The notes under the pieces are model-generated. The model did not search any database. It was not told the origin of the DNA and was given only the letters and a program-made list of their open reading frames with translations. Position numbers and translations under genes: made by a program. From JABWAN01 sp041918175 (GTDB taxonomy: Bacteria; Zhuqueibacterota; Zhuqueibacteria; Zhuqueibacterales; Zhuqueibacteraceae), in NCBI GenBank assembly GCA_041918175.1, contig JAYRWE010000094.1:372001-436000 (forward strand): DNA of 64,000 bases. Direction: 5' to 3'. Below, piece after piece: positions 1 through 8,916 of the stretch. Numbering within the stretch: the stretch's first letter is position 1; every line of letters begins with the position of its first letter.

Positions 1-4
1 CTCT

Positions 5-337
5 CTATTCATTCCCTTCTACTGTCATGGTTGCCGGTATGATGGTAACACTACTCGTGATCAAGGCAATCAAATAATCAACAAATGTAATCTCCATTTT
101 CACACGTGCTTGCTTAAGCCCGTTTTCTGCGATAATCTTTGCCGAAGAATTATCAGAAATCGGTACTGCGCCCCAGATGGCATACCAAACTCTTTTAGTT
201 TGTTTGAACGAAGCTCGTTTGCCTTCGGAAATGAGGGCAACCGGGGTCTTAGGGGGAGCAACAGCCTTCATCGTGAAACAGCCGTTTGTGCTCAATGCTA
301 AAGTTGCGATCAGCGCAATTGCAATAAGTTTGCGCAT
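5..337 (-). CDS. small lipoprotein, Bor-like
   Basis: This 110-residue protein opens with a lipoprotein signal (MRKLIAIALIATLALSTNGC; Cys20 would be the acylated residue). The start at 337 is chosen because AAGGAG lies 7 nt upstream; the frame stays open to 472 but without a signal peptide. The mature part (WGAVPISDNSSAKI..., a central sfvDyLia-like stretch and an iiPATMTV end) has the layout of the lambda Bor / PF06291 type small lipoproteins. That resemblance is by eye and uncertain; Bor function (serum resistance) should not be transferred. It would sit in the periplasm or outer membrane. It is divergent from the ABC genes that follow. Confidence 0.6.
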   Translation of the reverse strand: MRKLIAIALIATLALSTNGCFTMKAVAPPKTPVALISEGKRASFKQTKRVWYAIWGAVPISDNSSAKIIAENGLKQARVKMEITFVDYLIALITSSVTIIPATMTVEGNE

Positions 338-610
338 TTCAAACTCCTTGATGAATAGTGATAGGGCTTCGCGAAAAATCGCGGACGGAACGGAATATGG
401 GTTAACGAATTGTGATGGGCCTCCCCAAGTGTAACTCACCTCAAAGCGAGTGCGCACAGTCGCGCTTCGCATTGATGCGTTAAGATACCTCCCAAAACCT
501 CCATTGCGTAAGGCGGGCTAGCCATTCTGATGCGGGCGGATATTCTCGTTAGGCTCTTGTAACCTTATTGCAATCGTCGCGTACATGTGTTGCCAAAAAT
601 TGGAGCACGC
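338..610. promoter_or_regulatory. divergent intergenic region
   Basis: This is a 273-bp gap between the minus-strand lipoprotein gene and the plus-strand ABC operon, so it should hold promoters for both. I see no clear sigma-70 hexamers or strong hairpin here, and no convincing small ORF. Confidence 0.4.
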
Positions 611-1588
611 ATGAACGAAGTCATTGCAACACAAAATTTGACGCGACATTTCAGCCGTGGCCGCGTCAAAGCGCTGCAAGGCGTGAGTGTAAACGTCGCG
701 TCCGGAAAAATTTTCGGGCTACTCGGCCCGAACGGCGCGGGCAAAACCACCTTCATCAAAATTCTGTTGGGCTTGCAACGGCCGGATAGCGGCACTGCCG
801 CATTGTTCGGCATTCCCGTGAGCGATCCCACAGCGCGCAAACACGTCGGCTACCTTCCTGAAAATCATCGCTTCCCGGAATTTCTCACGGGCGCGGCTCT
901 GCTTGATTACTGCGGACGTTTGAGCGGCATGCGCGATAAACAAGTGCGCTTGCAACGCGCGGAAATTTTGCTCAAGCGCGTGAAGATGTGGGATTGGCGC
1001 GATACGCGCACGAAGAAATACAGCAAAGGCATGGTGCAGCGCCTCGGCCTTGCGCAAGCGTTGCTGCACGATCCCCAGCTCATCTTTCTCGATGAACCCA
1101 CCGACGGCGTTGACCCCATCGGCCGCAAAGAGATTCGCGATCTGCTGTTAGAATTAAAAGCGGAAGGCAAAACGATTTTCATCAACTCGCACTTGCTCTC
1201 CGAAGTCGAATTGATTTGCGATGACGTCGCCATCATGAACAAAGGCCAAGTGCTGCGGCAAGGCACGGTGCACGAGCTGACGACTTCCGACAAACGTTAT
1301 CGCGTGCATGCGCACATCGGCGATGCGGAGTTGTTGCAGCAGATTCGCACCCGCGCCACGGCAGCCGAAGCGCAGAACGGCCATCTCGATGTTGTCGTGT
1401 CGAACGTGCAATCGTTGAACGATGTGATCGACCTGCTGCGGCAAAGGCAAATTTTAATTCAAGCCATCATGCCACATAAGCAATCGCTCGAAGACAGTTT
1501 CTTCCAAACCATTCAAGGCACGGGCACTTCAGATTTGAATGCGGTCTTCAACGCCAACAAAGCAGAGCCGGAGGTGGCGCATGAATAA
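611..1588 (+). CDS. ABC transporter ATP-binding protein
   Basis: This 325-residue protein is the ATPase of an ABC-2 type exporter. Walker A GPNGAGKT is at residues 39-46, the signature YSKGMVQR at 137-144, Walker B LIFLDEP with DEP at 161-163, and the switch His in INSHLL near 194. A roughly 100-residue C-terminal extension follows the nucleotide-binding domain, as in NosF/CcmA-like ATPases. The start at 611 has GGAG five bases upstream; an in-frame ATG at 587 lacks one. It overlaps the permease gene by 8 bp, so the two are translationally coupled and form one transporter. The substrate cannot be read from the sequence. Confidence 0.93.
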   Translation: MNEVIATQNLTRHFSRGRVKALQGVSVNVASGKIFGLLGPNGAGKTTFIKILLGLQRPDSGTAALFGIPVSDPTARKHVGYLPENHRFPEFLTGAALLDYCGRLSGMRDKQVRLQRAEILLKRVKMWDWRDTRTKKYSKGMVQRLGLAQALLHDPQLIFLDEPTDGVDPIGRKEIRDLLLELKAEGKTIFINSHLLSEVELICDDVAIMNKGQVLRQGTVHELTTSDKRYRVHAHIGDAELLQQIRTRATAAEAQNGHLDVVVSNVQSLNDVIDLLRQRQILIQAIMPHKQSLEDSFFQTIQGTGTSDLNAVFNANKAEPEVAHE

Positions 1589-2408
1589 AATTTGGGCCGT
1601 TTGTTATTACACCTTTCGCGAATCGCTCGCGCGCAAAACGTTCATTGGTTTCTTTATCATCTCCTCCATCGTGCTTGCAATCCTATTGTTGGCGATCAAT
1701 GTGGATGCCGTCGATGGCGCAATGGCCGGAGTAAAGATCGCCGGCCATGAGGTAAGAGAGCTTGACGGTCAACTCGAAAAATTCGTCATCGGGGCTGAAG
1801 TCATTCTCGCCACCGCGCTCTTCACCGCGGGCTTGTTCTTTTCGATCTTTGCGACCGCGAGCCTCGTGCCCAACATGCTCGACAAGGGCAACATCGACTG
1901 GCTACTCGCGAAACCGATCTCGCGCGAAGCATTGCTCGTGGGCCGTTATCTCGGCGGTTTGATGGTTGTCGCGTTCAATGTGTTTTATCTCATCGCCGGC
2001 GCGTGGCTCATTCTTTCGATAAAAACCGGCGTGTGGCATTTTCCGTTTTTGCTTTCCGGCGTGCTCATCATTGCGATCTTCGCGGTCATCTATGCCTTCA
2101 TGGTTTTCCTCGGCGTGTCGGTGCAGAACTCTGCGGTTGCGATTATGGGCGCATATCTTATTATGTTTTTCAGTCCGATGTTGATCAAGCGTGATACAGT
2201 TTATGCCTTGCTCTCGAACAAGATTTGGCAATGGCTGCTCGACGGCGTTTATTATCTCACGCCCCGCACGTTCGAGATTGGCGAGATCGTGACGAAAACG
2301 GTGATGCGCGAGCCGATTGCGAGCTGGTCGCCGATTTGGCATTCGCTCGCGCTGGGCGTGGTCTTCTTCAGTTCCGCAGTGTTGCTGTTGAAACGCAAAA
2401 ACTTTTAA
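1581..2408 (+). CDS. ABC-2 type permease
   Basis: This 275-residue integral membrane protein has about six hydrophobic segments: one near residues 15-40, a large loop, then a cluster up to the C-terminus (LALGVVFFSSAVLLL). The segment NMLDKGNIDWLLAKPISR is the conserved cytoplasmic coupling loop of ABC-2 permeases acting with NosF-type ATPases. The start overlaps the ATPase stop by 8 bp and has GGAGG upstream inside that gene. It forms the membrane half of the exporter and is followed after 11 nt by a lipoprotein gene, giving a three-gene operon. Confidence 0.9.
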   Translation: MNKIWAVCYYTFRESLARKTFIGFFIISSIVLAILLLAINVDAVDGAMAGVKIAGHEVRELDGQLEKFVIGAEVILATALFTAGLFFSIFATASLVPNMLDKGNIDWLLAKPISREALLVGRYLGGLMVVAFNVFYLIAGAWLILSIKTGVWHFPFLLSGVLIIAIFAVIYAFMVFLGVSVQNSAVAIMGAYLIMFFSPMLIKRDTVYALLSNKIWQWLLDGVYYLTPRTFEIGEIVTKTVMREPIASWSPIWHSLALGVVFFSSAVLLLKRKNF

Positions 2409-2419
2409 CGGAGCTTGCT

Positions 2420-3412
2420 ATGAAAAAAAATATTCTCTTGTTGGGATTGCTGCTGTTATCCTCTGTCGCCTGCGATCAAGCTTCGCGCGAATCCGTGCCC
2501 GATAAAGTACGTGCGGAAGTCGCGCTCTTGCCGGATGAGTCGGCAATGGTGATGTATGGCGACGTGCAAAAAATTTCGCAGAGCGCGCTCGCTTCTGATA
2601 TCATCTCGCACTTCGAGAGTGAGTTGCATCGGGAAATGAGCGACAGCGAGTTCGTGAAATTCAAAGAGGCTACGGGCTTCGATCCCAAGCGTGACTTGCA
2701 CAGCGTGCTCCTCGGCGCAGAAGAAGGCGCGCGCCGCGATGAAAACGCTGCGATCATTGTGCATGGCCAATTCGATGCGCCGCGCATCGTGGCTTACATC
2801 AAAGAGCAGGCTGCCGCGCGCGAACACGAACCCCGCTGGCAGGAAGAAACGATTGCTGGTCATCAAGTCTATTTCGGCGAACGCCGCGAAAATTTCGGCG
2901 TATGTTTCGCGAATGCGAATACCATCTATCTTGGCCGCCGCGATTGGTTGACTGAAGTATTGGAAGGCAAGACGACTCCGGCTATGCCGCAAGCCTTTCT
3001 CGCCGCGGAAAAATCTCTGCGCTATGGCGAACAGTTCTGGCTCGGCTTTGCTATCGATCCCGCAAGCCAAGATTTCGCACGTGAGCTCCGCGAGAAGTTT
3101 CCCAAGTTTGAAGCCGTGAAAGATGTCGTCTTTTCCGCGCGTGCGGCTGAAGGCGTGGAGTTTGAAGGTTTGGTGCAATGCGATAATGAAGAAGACAGCA
3201 AGCTCATCGTTGATTTGCTCAAAGGCGGATTGGCCGCGGCGAAGCTGCAAGTGTCAAATGATCGCAACGCGGTCGATGCCTTGAATAGTATCAAGATCGA
3301 GAGCAAAGGCAAAGAAGTGTTGCTGCAAGGCGAGTTGACGAAGAAGTATTTCGATTCACTACGCGAGCAGAAGCTGCTCTTCTGGGGCGATTTAGGCAGG
3401 AAGCATATTTAA
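2420..3412 (+). CDS. lipoprotein of unknown function in ABC operon
   Basis: This 330-residue protein has a lipoprotein signal ending LSSVAC (Cys18). The mature region is soluble and acidic, contains LLPDESAMVMYGDVQ near the start and alternates short strands with helices. It resembles the DUF3352-like or YfiB-adjacent proteins that report on protein quality, but I cannot assign a family with confidence. The start ATG has CGGAG upstream. Its position 11 nt after the permease suggests it works with the exporter, perhaps as a periplasmic partner. No enzyme motif was seen. Confidence 0.75.
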   Translation: MKKNILLLGLLLLSSVACDQASRESVPDKVRAEVALLPDESAMVMYGDVQKISQSALASDIISHFESELHREMSDSEFVKFKEATGFDPKRDLHSVLLGAEEGARRDENAAIIVHGQFDAPRIVAYIKEQAAAREHEPRWQEETIAGHQVYFGERRENFGVCFANANTIYLGRRDWLTEVLEGKTTPAMPQAFLAAEKSLRYGEQFWLGFAIDPASQDFARELREKFPKFEAVKDVVFSARAAEGVEFEGLVQCDNEEDSKLIVDLLKGGLAAAKLQVSNDRNAVDALNSIKIESKGKEVLLQGELTKKYFDSLREQKLLFWGDLGRKHI

Positions 3413-3431
3413 GCTGCATGCAAACATGTTC

Positions 3432-3603
3432 AGCCACGGCTTGGCCGTGGCTTGAAAGTGATAAGGCAAAGCTATTTTCAGCAACGCGATGCAGAAAATG
3501 GCTTTGACTTTTTTAGTTTTTAAAACCTCTTTCAAATTCAGCCACGGCTAGGCCGTGGCTTTGCACGCTTTGTATTCACAAAAGCCACGGCTCAGCCGTG
3601 GCT
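3432..3603. repeat. three copies of a 21-bp agccacgg palindrome
   Basis: Three near-identical perfect-arm palindromes lie at 3432-3452, 3540-3560 and 3583-3603. Each has arms agccacggc / gccgtggct around a 3-base centre (ttg or ct-like, variable). Further copies are at 20714-20733, 53395-53415 and 53547-53567. All six are outside genes or at gene edges. They fit a REP-like element. The three here fill the gap between two convergent operons and may act as transcription ends, although no T-run follows them. Confidence 0.85.
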
Positions 3604-3691
3604 GAACCAACAAGGAAAGCTAAAACTGTTCTAAAATCGTTTTGCAAAAAATAGTTTCGCTTTTCTGTTTTGAAGCATTGCTCACATGCAT

Positions 3692-4588
3692 TCAATCCGG
3701 CTCTCGGCGCGACCAAAACAACGCGAGCATTCCACCGCTGATCAAGTGCCAAATTCCCCACCAGGCTGCGATTAAAGCGGCTCCCCCAAGCCCTCCGAAA
3801 AAGCTAAAGATCAATCCGAGACCCAATCCCGAATTTTGAATGCCCACCTCAATTGCCACCGCGCGGCGATCTCTTTCTTTTAATCCCAAAAACAAAGCTG
3901 TGAAGTAACCGCCGGCAAGGGCCAGCGCATTTTGCAAACAAACCACAAACGCGACATGGCGGACGTGCGTAAAAAAATTTTGCCAATTGGCGCTGAAGGC
4001 AATGACGATGAACAATGCAAACACGAGGATCGAAAACTGCCTCAACGGCTTGCGCGCGCGTCGAGCAAAGTTGGGAGCGCGTCGAGCGAGCAACAACCCG
4101 AGCGCGAGCGGCACACCGAGAATCAGTAAAATTGCGCTGCACATTTCCCACGGGTTCAGCGCGATCTTGGTCAACAATGCTTGCGTGTCGGGATATTGCG
4201 AGGCCCAAAAGCCGAAATTCAGCGGCGTCATGAGCAGCGCGGCAACCGTTGAGGCCGCGGTCATGGAAATCGACAACGCCGTATTGCCGCGCGCAAGGTG
4301 CGTGAGAAAGTTCGAAACGTTTCCGCCCGGACACGCCGCAACGAGAAACATGCCCAACGCCACACTCGGCGCGGGTTTGATGATTTGCACGAGCACGAGC
4401 GTCAACGCCGGCAAAACGAAGAATTGCCCAAGCATGCCCGCAAGCATTGCGCGCGGAAACGTTGCCATGCTCATGAAATCGGCAAGCTTCAAATCCAATG
4501 CGACGCCGAACATGATCAAACCCAAAACGAAATTGAGCACAACAAGGTTTGAGCTATCGAAATTAAGTTGGAGGGTGTCGAGCGGCAT
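3692..4588 (-). CDS. bile acid:sodium symporter family (BASS) transporter
   Basis: This 298-residue protein with about nine to ten hydrophobic segments belongs to the BASS/SBF family of sodium-coupled organic anion transporters. Two family blocks are visible: CPGGNVSNFLTHLARGNTAL (near residue 85-105) and EVGIQNSGLGLGL (near 245-257), which form the crossed helices at the sodium sites. The length is normal. It is the last gene of a five-gene operon, starting 24 nt after the flavin monooxygenase stop. It would move an organic acid across the inner membrane. The substrate is unknown; in this operon it may be the substrate or product of the oxidising enzymes. Confidence 0.9.
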   Translation of the reverse strand: MPLDTLQLNFDSSNLVVLNFVLGLIMFGVALDLKLADFMSMATFPRAMLAGMLGQFFVLPALTLVLVQIIKPAPSVALGMFLVAACPGGNVSNFLTHLARGNTALSISMTAASTVAALLMTPLNFGFWASQYPDTQALLTKIALNPWEMCSAILLILGVPLALGLLLARRAPNFARRARKPLRQFSILVFALFIVIAFSANWQNFFTHVRHVAFVVCLQNALALAGGYFTALFLGLKERDRRAVAIEVGIQNSGLGLGLIFSFFGGLGGAALIAAWWGIWHLISGGMLALFWSRREPD

Positions 4589-4612
4589 GAGGCGAGCGTG
4601 TGAAGTGAGCGA

Positions 4613-5923
4613 CTAGTTGAGCGCCGATTGCTCTTTACGAAAGCGTTTGAGATGCCGGCGCAGCAACTGGAGATACGAATCTTTATGAACATAATAAGCC
4701 ATGCGCTCAAGTTTGAGATAGCGAAACCCGCCGCTCAGATTTGGCTGAGAGTCGCGCTTCGCTTGTTGGAAGCGTTGTGCTTCGTGCGATTCATTTTGTA
4801 AGGCATGAATAAAGCGCGCGGCCAGTTCGGCTTGTTCATAGCGGCCTTGCCAGCCAATACCCGCAGCCTCAATCATCCCGAGCACGAACAAGTTGTCGCG
4901 CTCGGGATGAAACGCATTGAGATAAAGCCGCGGCGTCGCGCCGTTCCAATTCAAATGCTCTTTGGCGATGAAAGGATAATGCAGCTTGTAACCGGTAGCG
5001 AGCAACACCAGATCGTATTCGTCGCGGCTGCCATCGACAAAGTAAACGCTGTTGCCTTCAAAATGTGAGATGTCGGGTTGCACGGCAATATCGCCGTGGC
5101 CGAGATGATAAAGAATGAGCGAGTTGACAATGGGATGCGATTCATAAAGTTTGTGATCGGGTGCGGGAAAGCCGTGACGTTGCGGTGCACCAAGAAAAAG
5201 TTTGAGCAGCGTGCCATCGATTCTTTGCTTGAGCCATGCGGGCAACTTGAGCAAGCCACCCAAGCTATCCGCGGGCCGACCGAGAATATACTTCGGCACG
5301 AAGTGATAACCACGGCGCACGCTAATCGCGACGGACTTCGCATGATGCACGGCATCTACAGCAAGGTCGCAACCGCTGTTGCCCGCGCCGATGATCAACA
5401 CGCGCTTGCCGGCAAAAAGCGTTGCGCTCTTATATTGTGCGGAATGCAAAAGCTCGCCGGTGAAGTTGCCTTTGAAATTGGGAACATTCGGTTCGGAGAG
5501 TGTGCCGTTCGCGAGGATGACGCCGCGATAGCTTTGTGTTTCGCCGGTGTGCAGTGTCACATTCCAGCCTTGCTCGTGCGGCGCAACGCGAGTGACCATG
5601 GTGTTGAAACGATAGTATTGCCGCAGATTGAATTGCTCTGCGAAGCCGCGAAAATACTCGCACAAATGCGCGTGGCCGGGATAATCGGGCACGTGCTCCG
5701 CCATGGGATACTCTTTGAACTCCGTCATCTTCTTGGAAGAAATGAGATGCGCGGATTCATACATGGTGCTGCGCGGATTTGAAATATCCCACAAACCACC
5801 GACGTCGTTGTGCGCTTCGAAGCCGTCAAAGGGAATGTTCATGCGTTGCAGATTGCGCGCGCCCGCAAGGCCAGCGGGGCCGGCGCCGAGGAGAGCGTAT
5901 TTTTCGGGAATGCTTCCGCTCAT
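4613..5923 (-). CDS. flavin-containing monooxygenase (FMO-like)
   Basis: This 436-residue flavoprotein has an FAD-binding GAGPAGLAG at residues 13-21 and an NADPH-binding GAGNSG at 179-184. Between them, FKGNFTGELLHSAQY (150-164) is a variant of the FMO/Baeyer-Villiger fingerprint FxGxxxHxxxY/W. LATGYK near the C-terminal third is also typical. It should insert one oxygen from O2 into a soft nucleophile or ketone using NADPH. Its ATG overlaps the thioesterase stop in an ATGA arrangement, so translation is coupled. Whether it is an N/S-oxidase or a Baeyer-Villiger enzyme is not resolved. Confidence 0.88.
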   Translation of the reverse strand: MSGSIPEKYALLGAGPAGLAGARNLQRMNIPFDGFEAHNDVGGLWDISNPRSTMYESAHLISSKKMTEFKEYPMAEHVPDYPGHAHLCEYFRGFAEQFNLRQYYRFNTMVTRVAPHEQGWNVTLHTGETQSYRGVILANGTLSEPNVPNFKGNFTGELLHSAQYKSATLFAGKRVLIIGAGNSGCDLAVDAVHHAKSVAISVRRGYHFVPKYILGRPADSLGGLLKLPAWLKQRIDGTLLKLFLGAPQRHGFPAPDHKLYESHPIVNSLILYHLGHGDIAVQPDISHFEGNSVYFVDGSRDEYDLVLLATGYKLHYPFIAKEHLNWNGATPRLYLNAFHPERDNLFVLGMIEAAGIGWQGRYEQAELAARFIHALQNESHEAQRFQQAKRDSQPNLSGGFRYLKLERMAYYVHKDSYLQLLRRHLKRFRKEQSALN

Positions 5924-6348
5924 GAAAATGCTTTTCCTTCCAACGCCGCAATGTTTTTTCTTACCTCTTCCGGCAACGTCGCTTTTTTATTCTCGCGATA
6001 ATTGAACACGACAATTTCCGCGGTGCCTTCCGCTGCAATCTTTTGCAAGCGATGGCTGAAGACACACACTTCCATCGTGAAGCGATCGGCCTTTATTTCA
6101 CTCACGCACGTTGCAATCGAGACCGTATCGGGATAGGTGAGCGCCTTGCGAAAGCGACACTGCGTGTACGCGAGGATGGGAGCAATGCCTTCGTGCGCGT
6201 TCGGATCGGCAAAGTTGATGCGCTCGAAATAAGCCATGCGACCGCTTTCGAAATAGCGGAAGTAAACGATGTTATTCACGTGCTGGAACGAATCCATTTC
6301 CCCCCACGCGACGTGCGTTTGAATGATCACGGGAAAATTATCTAGCAA
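5920..6348 (-). CDS. acyl-CoA thioesterase, 4HBT hotdog family
   Basis: This is a hotdog-fold thioesterase. The signature VAWGEMDSFQHVNNIVYFRY contains the catalytic Asp and the HVNN stretch of the 4-hydroxybenzoyl-CoA/YbgC type. I place the start at a TTG (6348), because AGGAG lies 6 nt upstream and this gives 142 residues, the usual family length. The ATG at 6447 would overlap the previous gene and add a 33-residue tail with no match. It hydrolyses an acyl-CoA to free acid and CoA in the cytoplasm. It overlaps the monooxygenase start by 4 bp. Confidence 0.85.
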   Translation of the reverse strand: MLDNFPVIIQTHVAWGEMDSFQHVNNIVYFRYFESGRMAYFERINFADPNAHEGIAPILAYTQCRFRKALTYPDTVSIATCVSEIKADRFTMEVCVFSHRLQKIAAEGTAEIVVFNYRENKKATLPEEVRKNIAALEGKAFS

Positions 6349-6413
6349 GAGCGTCTCCTGAAATTGCTGTTGAAAAAGTAAGTCGCATAATGATTCTTGG
6401 GCAGAACAATTTT

Positions 6414-7430
6414 CTATCGGCTTTCGGTCTGCATTACTGCAACCCATGATTTCTGCCGCGCGCTTTGCGCCAGCGCATCAAGCACACGCATATTGGCGAG
6501 CGCGTCCGCGAGTGGAGTGGGCACGGGCGTGTTGTTGAGAATGGCTTGATTAAACAAATCGCCTTGCAGCGTGAATTGATTGCAGATGGGAAACTCGATT
6601 TCATGCGCTCCGGCCTCAGTGTGATGAAGAAGGCGCGCCGCTTTTTCGAACGGCGGATTGAGCGGCACTTCAACTTCGATGCGGCCCACGGTTCCTAAAA
6701 TCGTCACGCTCTGTGAACGCAGCAATTGCGTCGAACATATAAACGTCGAAGTGCAATCGCCAAAATCTAAAATGCCGGAGATCAAAGTGTCAGTGTGAAA
6801 ACGCGCGTCCCATTCAAAATGCGCGCACACGCGTTGCGGCTCCTTGCCGAAAACAAAACGCGGAATGGAAACGGCGTAGCATCCAATATCCAACAACGCG
6901 CCGCCGCCGAGGTTCGTTTGATTGCGCGTGTTCGCCGGATCATCATTAAAAAAAGAAATCAACACATGTATCGCTTTTGCCGCGCCAATCTGCCCGCGCT
7001 GCGTCAACTCGCGCGCTTTCTGCCATTGCGGGTGATGACGATACATGAACGCTTCCATTACTTTCAAATGGGGATGTGCGTCTGCGGCTTGCATGAGAAG
7101 CAATGCCTCTTCCGCACTCAATGCGATGGGCTTTTCGCTCAACACGTGCTTGCCCGCGTGCAATGCTTGGAGTGAGAGCGGTACGTGCAAATGATTCGGC
7201 GTGGGATTATAGACCGCGTCGATCTCTTGATCCGCGAGCAGTTCTTCATAGGAGCCATACGCCTTCGCGATGCCCAACTTGGCCGCGGCCTGTTGCGCCG
7301 CAGCGAGATTGCGCGAGGCAATCGCAACGATTTCGCCGTGCGCGCATTGCTGCATCGCGGGAATGACTTTCTGCACGCCGATGCGTGCCGTGCTCAACAC
7401 GCCCCAACGAACTTTGCGTTTTGTGCTCAC
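6414..7430 (-). CDS. Gfo/Idh/MocA family oxidoreductase
   Basis: This 338-residue NAD(P)-dependent dehydrogenase has an N-terminal Rossmann fold (WGVLSTARIGVQ) and the family EKP motif at residues 99-101 (VLSEKPIAL). GGGALLDIGCYAV carries the conserved active-site Asp of the D-xylose / dihydrodiol dehydrogenase subgroup. The length is normal. It would oxidise or reduce a sugar or cyclic alcohol. It begins 12 nt after the alpha/beta hydrolase and ends 65 nt before the thioesterase. The exact substrate is not determinable. Confidence 0.9.
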   Translation of the reverse strand: MSTKRKVRWGVLSTARIGVQKVIPAMQQCAHGEIVAIASRNLAAAQQAAAKLGIAKAYGSYEELLADQEIDAVYNPTPNHLHVPLSLQALHAGKHVLSEKPIALSAEEALLLMQAADAHPHLKVMEAFMYRHHPQWQKARELTQRGQIGAAKAIHVLISFFNDDPANTRNQTNLGGGALLDIGCYAVSIPRFVFGKEPQRVCAHFEWDARFHTDTLISGILDFGDCTSTFICSTQLLRSQSVTILGTVGRIEVEVPLNPPFEKAARLLHHTEAGAHEIEFPICNQFTLQGDLFNQAILNNTPVPTPLADALANMRVLDALAQSARQKSWVAVMQTESR

Positions 7431-7442
7431 GCGTTGCAGCTC

Positions 7443-8384
7443 CTATTTTAAACTGAGACTCGTTCTCTCACGCAACAGAAACTCTTTGGCATCGCGCGCC
7501 GTGCGCGTAGGAATTTCTTCCATGGGAATATGGCCGGCATTTTCGTAAATGATTAAGTCGGAGTTCGGAAGATCCTCGTCGAAGCGATGCGCATCTGTAA
7601 CCGGAACCCACGCATCTTGCGCACCCCATTGTATCAATGTCGGCATCGTGACTTGTTTGATACGCGCATAATCGTTGCCCCACTCGGCGTTCGCGCGTGC
7701 GATAAATGCCGCACGATTACCCGCACGACAGGTAAAATCGAGATACCTCTGCACGAGCTCCTCAGTGACTTTGCTGTCGTCGGCATAAACGTCGAGCAAA
7801 CTCTTTTTCACCAAGAAGCGCGGCGTGATCCACCGCACGGAGCTGCGCGTGAATGCATTGCGCGCAAGATTGAACGCAAACGGTTGCCGTGTGATGGGAT
7901 AGCCCGCAGCATCGAGCAAAACAAGACGCTGCACACGCTCGGGATGCGCGAGCGCGAAATGCCACGCGATTTCCCCACCCAAGGAATTGCCCGCGAGATG
8001 AAAATTCACCAGGCCCAAACTATCGGCAAATGCGTTGAGGAAATTGACGTATTGTGGAATGCTATAATCATGCGTTGCATTTGGGCCGGTCAAGCCGAAG
8101 CCCGGCAAATCCATGCGCACCACGCGAAAATCTTGCTGCAATTCTTGCGTCCAACCTTCCCAGGTGTGCAGCGATGAGGCCGTGCCATGCAACAGCACGA
8201 GCTTCGGCCCTTCGCCTTCGTCGCGATAATGCACGCGCATGCCCGGCAGCGCGAGGAAGCGCGAAGCGGCATTCGCATACTTCACGCTCAACGCTTCCAC
8301 TGCAATATCCGCTCGGAATTGCGAAGCGGTGATTGCCAACACAAGTCCAATGAAAGCCAAAACAGTAAAGCCGATTCTTCGCAT
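7443..8384 (-). CDS. alpha/beta hydrolase, membrane-anchored
   Basis: This 313-residue protein has one N-terminal hydrophobic segment (residues 5-22), either an anchor or an uncleaved signal. An alpha/beta hydrolase domain follows: HGTAS oxyanion region at 66-70, nucleophile Ser134 in GNSLGG, Asp in GAQDAWVP and His in NAGHIPMEE. The start at 8384 has GGAG six bases upstream; an upstream in-frame ATG at 8438 has none. It is the first gene of the five-gene minus-strand operon. The closest groups are the meta-cleavage product hydrolases and haloalkane/epoxide-type hydrolases; the substrate is unknown. Confidence 0.88.
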   Translation of the reverse strand: MRRIGFTVLAFIGLVLAITASQFRADIAVEALSVKYANAASRFLALPGMRVHYRDEGEGPKLVLLHGTASSLHTWEGWTQELQQDFRVVRMDLPGFGLTGPNATHDYSIPQYVNFLNAFADSLGLVNFHLAGNSLGGEIAWHFALAHPERVQRLVLLDAAGYPITRQPFAFNLARNAFTRSSVRWITPRFLVKKSLLDVYADDSKVTEELVQRYLDFTCRAGNRAAFIARANAEWGNDYARIKQVTMPTLIQWGAQDAWVPVTDAHRFDEDLPNSDLIIYENAGHIPMEEIPTRTARDAKEFLLRERTSLSLK

Positions 8385-8916
8385 GCGTTGCTCCGGCAGT
8401 GTGGAAACGATTTGGAATTGCGCCGTGATTTGAGACAATATGCGCTCACAAAGAATATAGACAAGAACGTTTTGTGATGCAAGGCGCGGGGGCTTAGAGA
8501 CAACTCAGAGAGGAATCGTTGAAGCCCGGCAAGCGAGGGGCGACCACAACAGAACAAAATGAAGGGTAGCGAAACACGGCAGGAGAGCAACGTCGAGGAG
8601 GGCTGCGCAACACGAGCGGAGGAGCGGTGAGCCGTGCGCGGTCTGTTGCAGCACAACGGGATAATTTTCGATGCGCTGAAAACCGAAGCCCGGCGGACAG
8701 CACGCGGATCAAAAACGCATGCTGTAAAACCGGTTTTTTTTCGTATGGCTTTTTGATCTGTGTGCGCGGTCAGAAAGAGGTGAAGCAACACGCGGATCAA
8801 AAACGCGCTCTGAAAAGCCGGAAGCTTTTTCCGCGTGTGTTTTTGATCCGTGTGTAATTCAAAAAACTTTCAGAAGTTTATTCTGGCTTTGTTTCACTAA
8901 TCCGCCTACACGTGCA
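8385..8916. other. 532-bp gene-free stretch with tandem hairpin repeat
   Basis: No credible gene is seen; the longest open frames have no ribosome site and no family resemblance. The right part carries the two related hairpins listed separately. The promoter of the five-gene operon should lie just above 8384, but I could not pick out clear hexamers. Confidence 0.5.
8699..8855. repeat. two related hairpins in tandem
   Basis: The direct unit acgcggatcaaaaacgc occurs twice (about 8702 and 8790), and each copy is followed by its near-inverse (tttttgatctgtgtg at 8750-8764; gtttttgatccgtgtg at 8839-8854). The result is two stem-loops with arms of roughly 15-19 bases. They lie between the ends of two minus-strand transcription units. 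They may be a mobile palindrome duplicated in tandem or part of an untranslated RNA. Confidence 0.7.

Noticed and set aside
3432..3603. The agccacgg palindromes as Rho-independent terminators
   Set aside because: No T-run follows any of the three copies, and copies occur in other contexts as well.
8288..8800. Minus-strand ORF of 170 codons
   Set aside because: Overlaps the start of the alpha/beta hydrolase in another frame, has no recognisable domain and no ribosome site.
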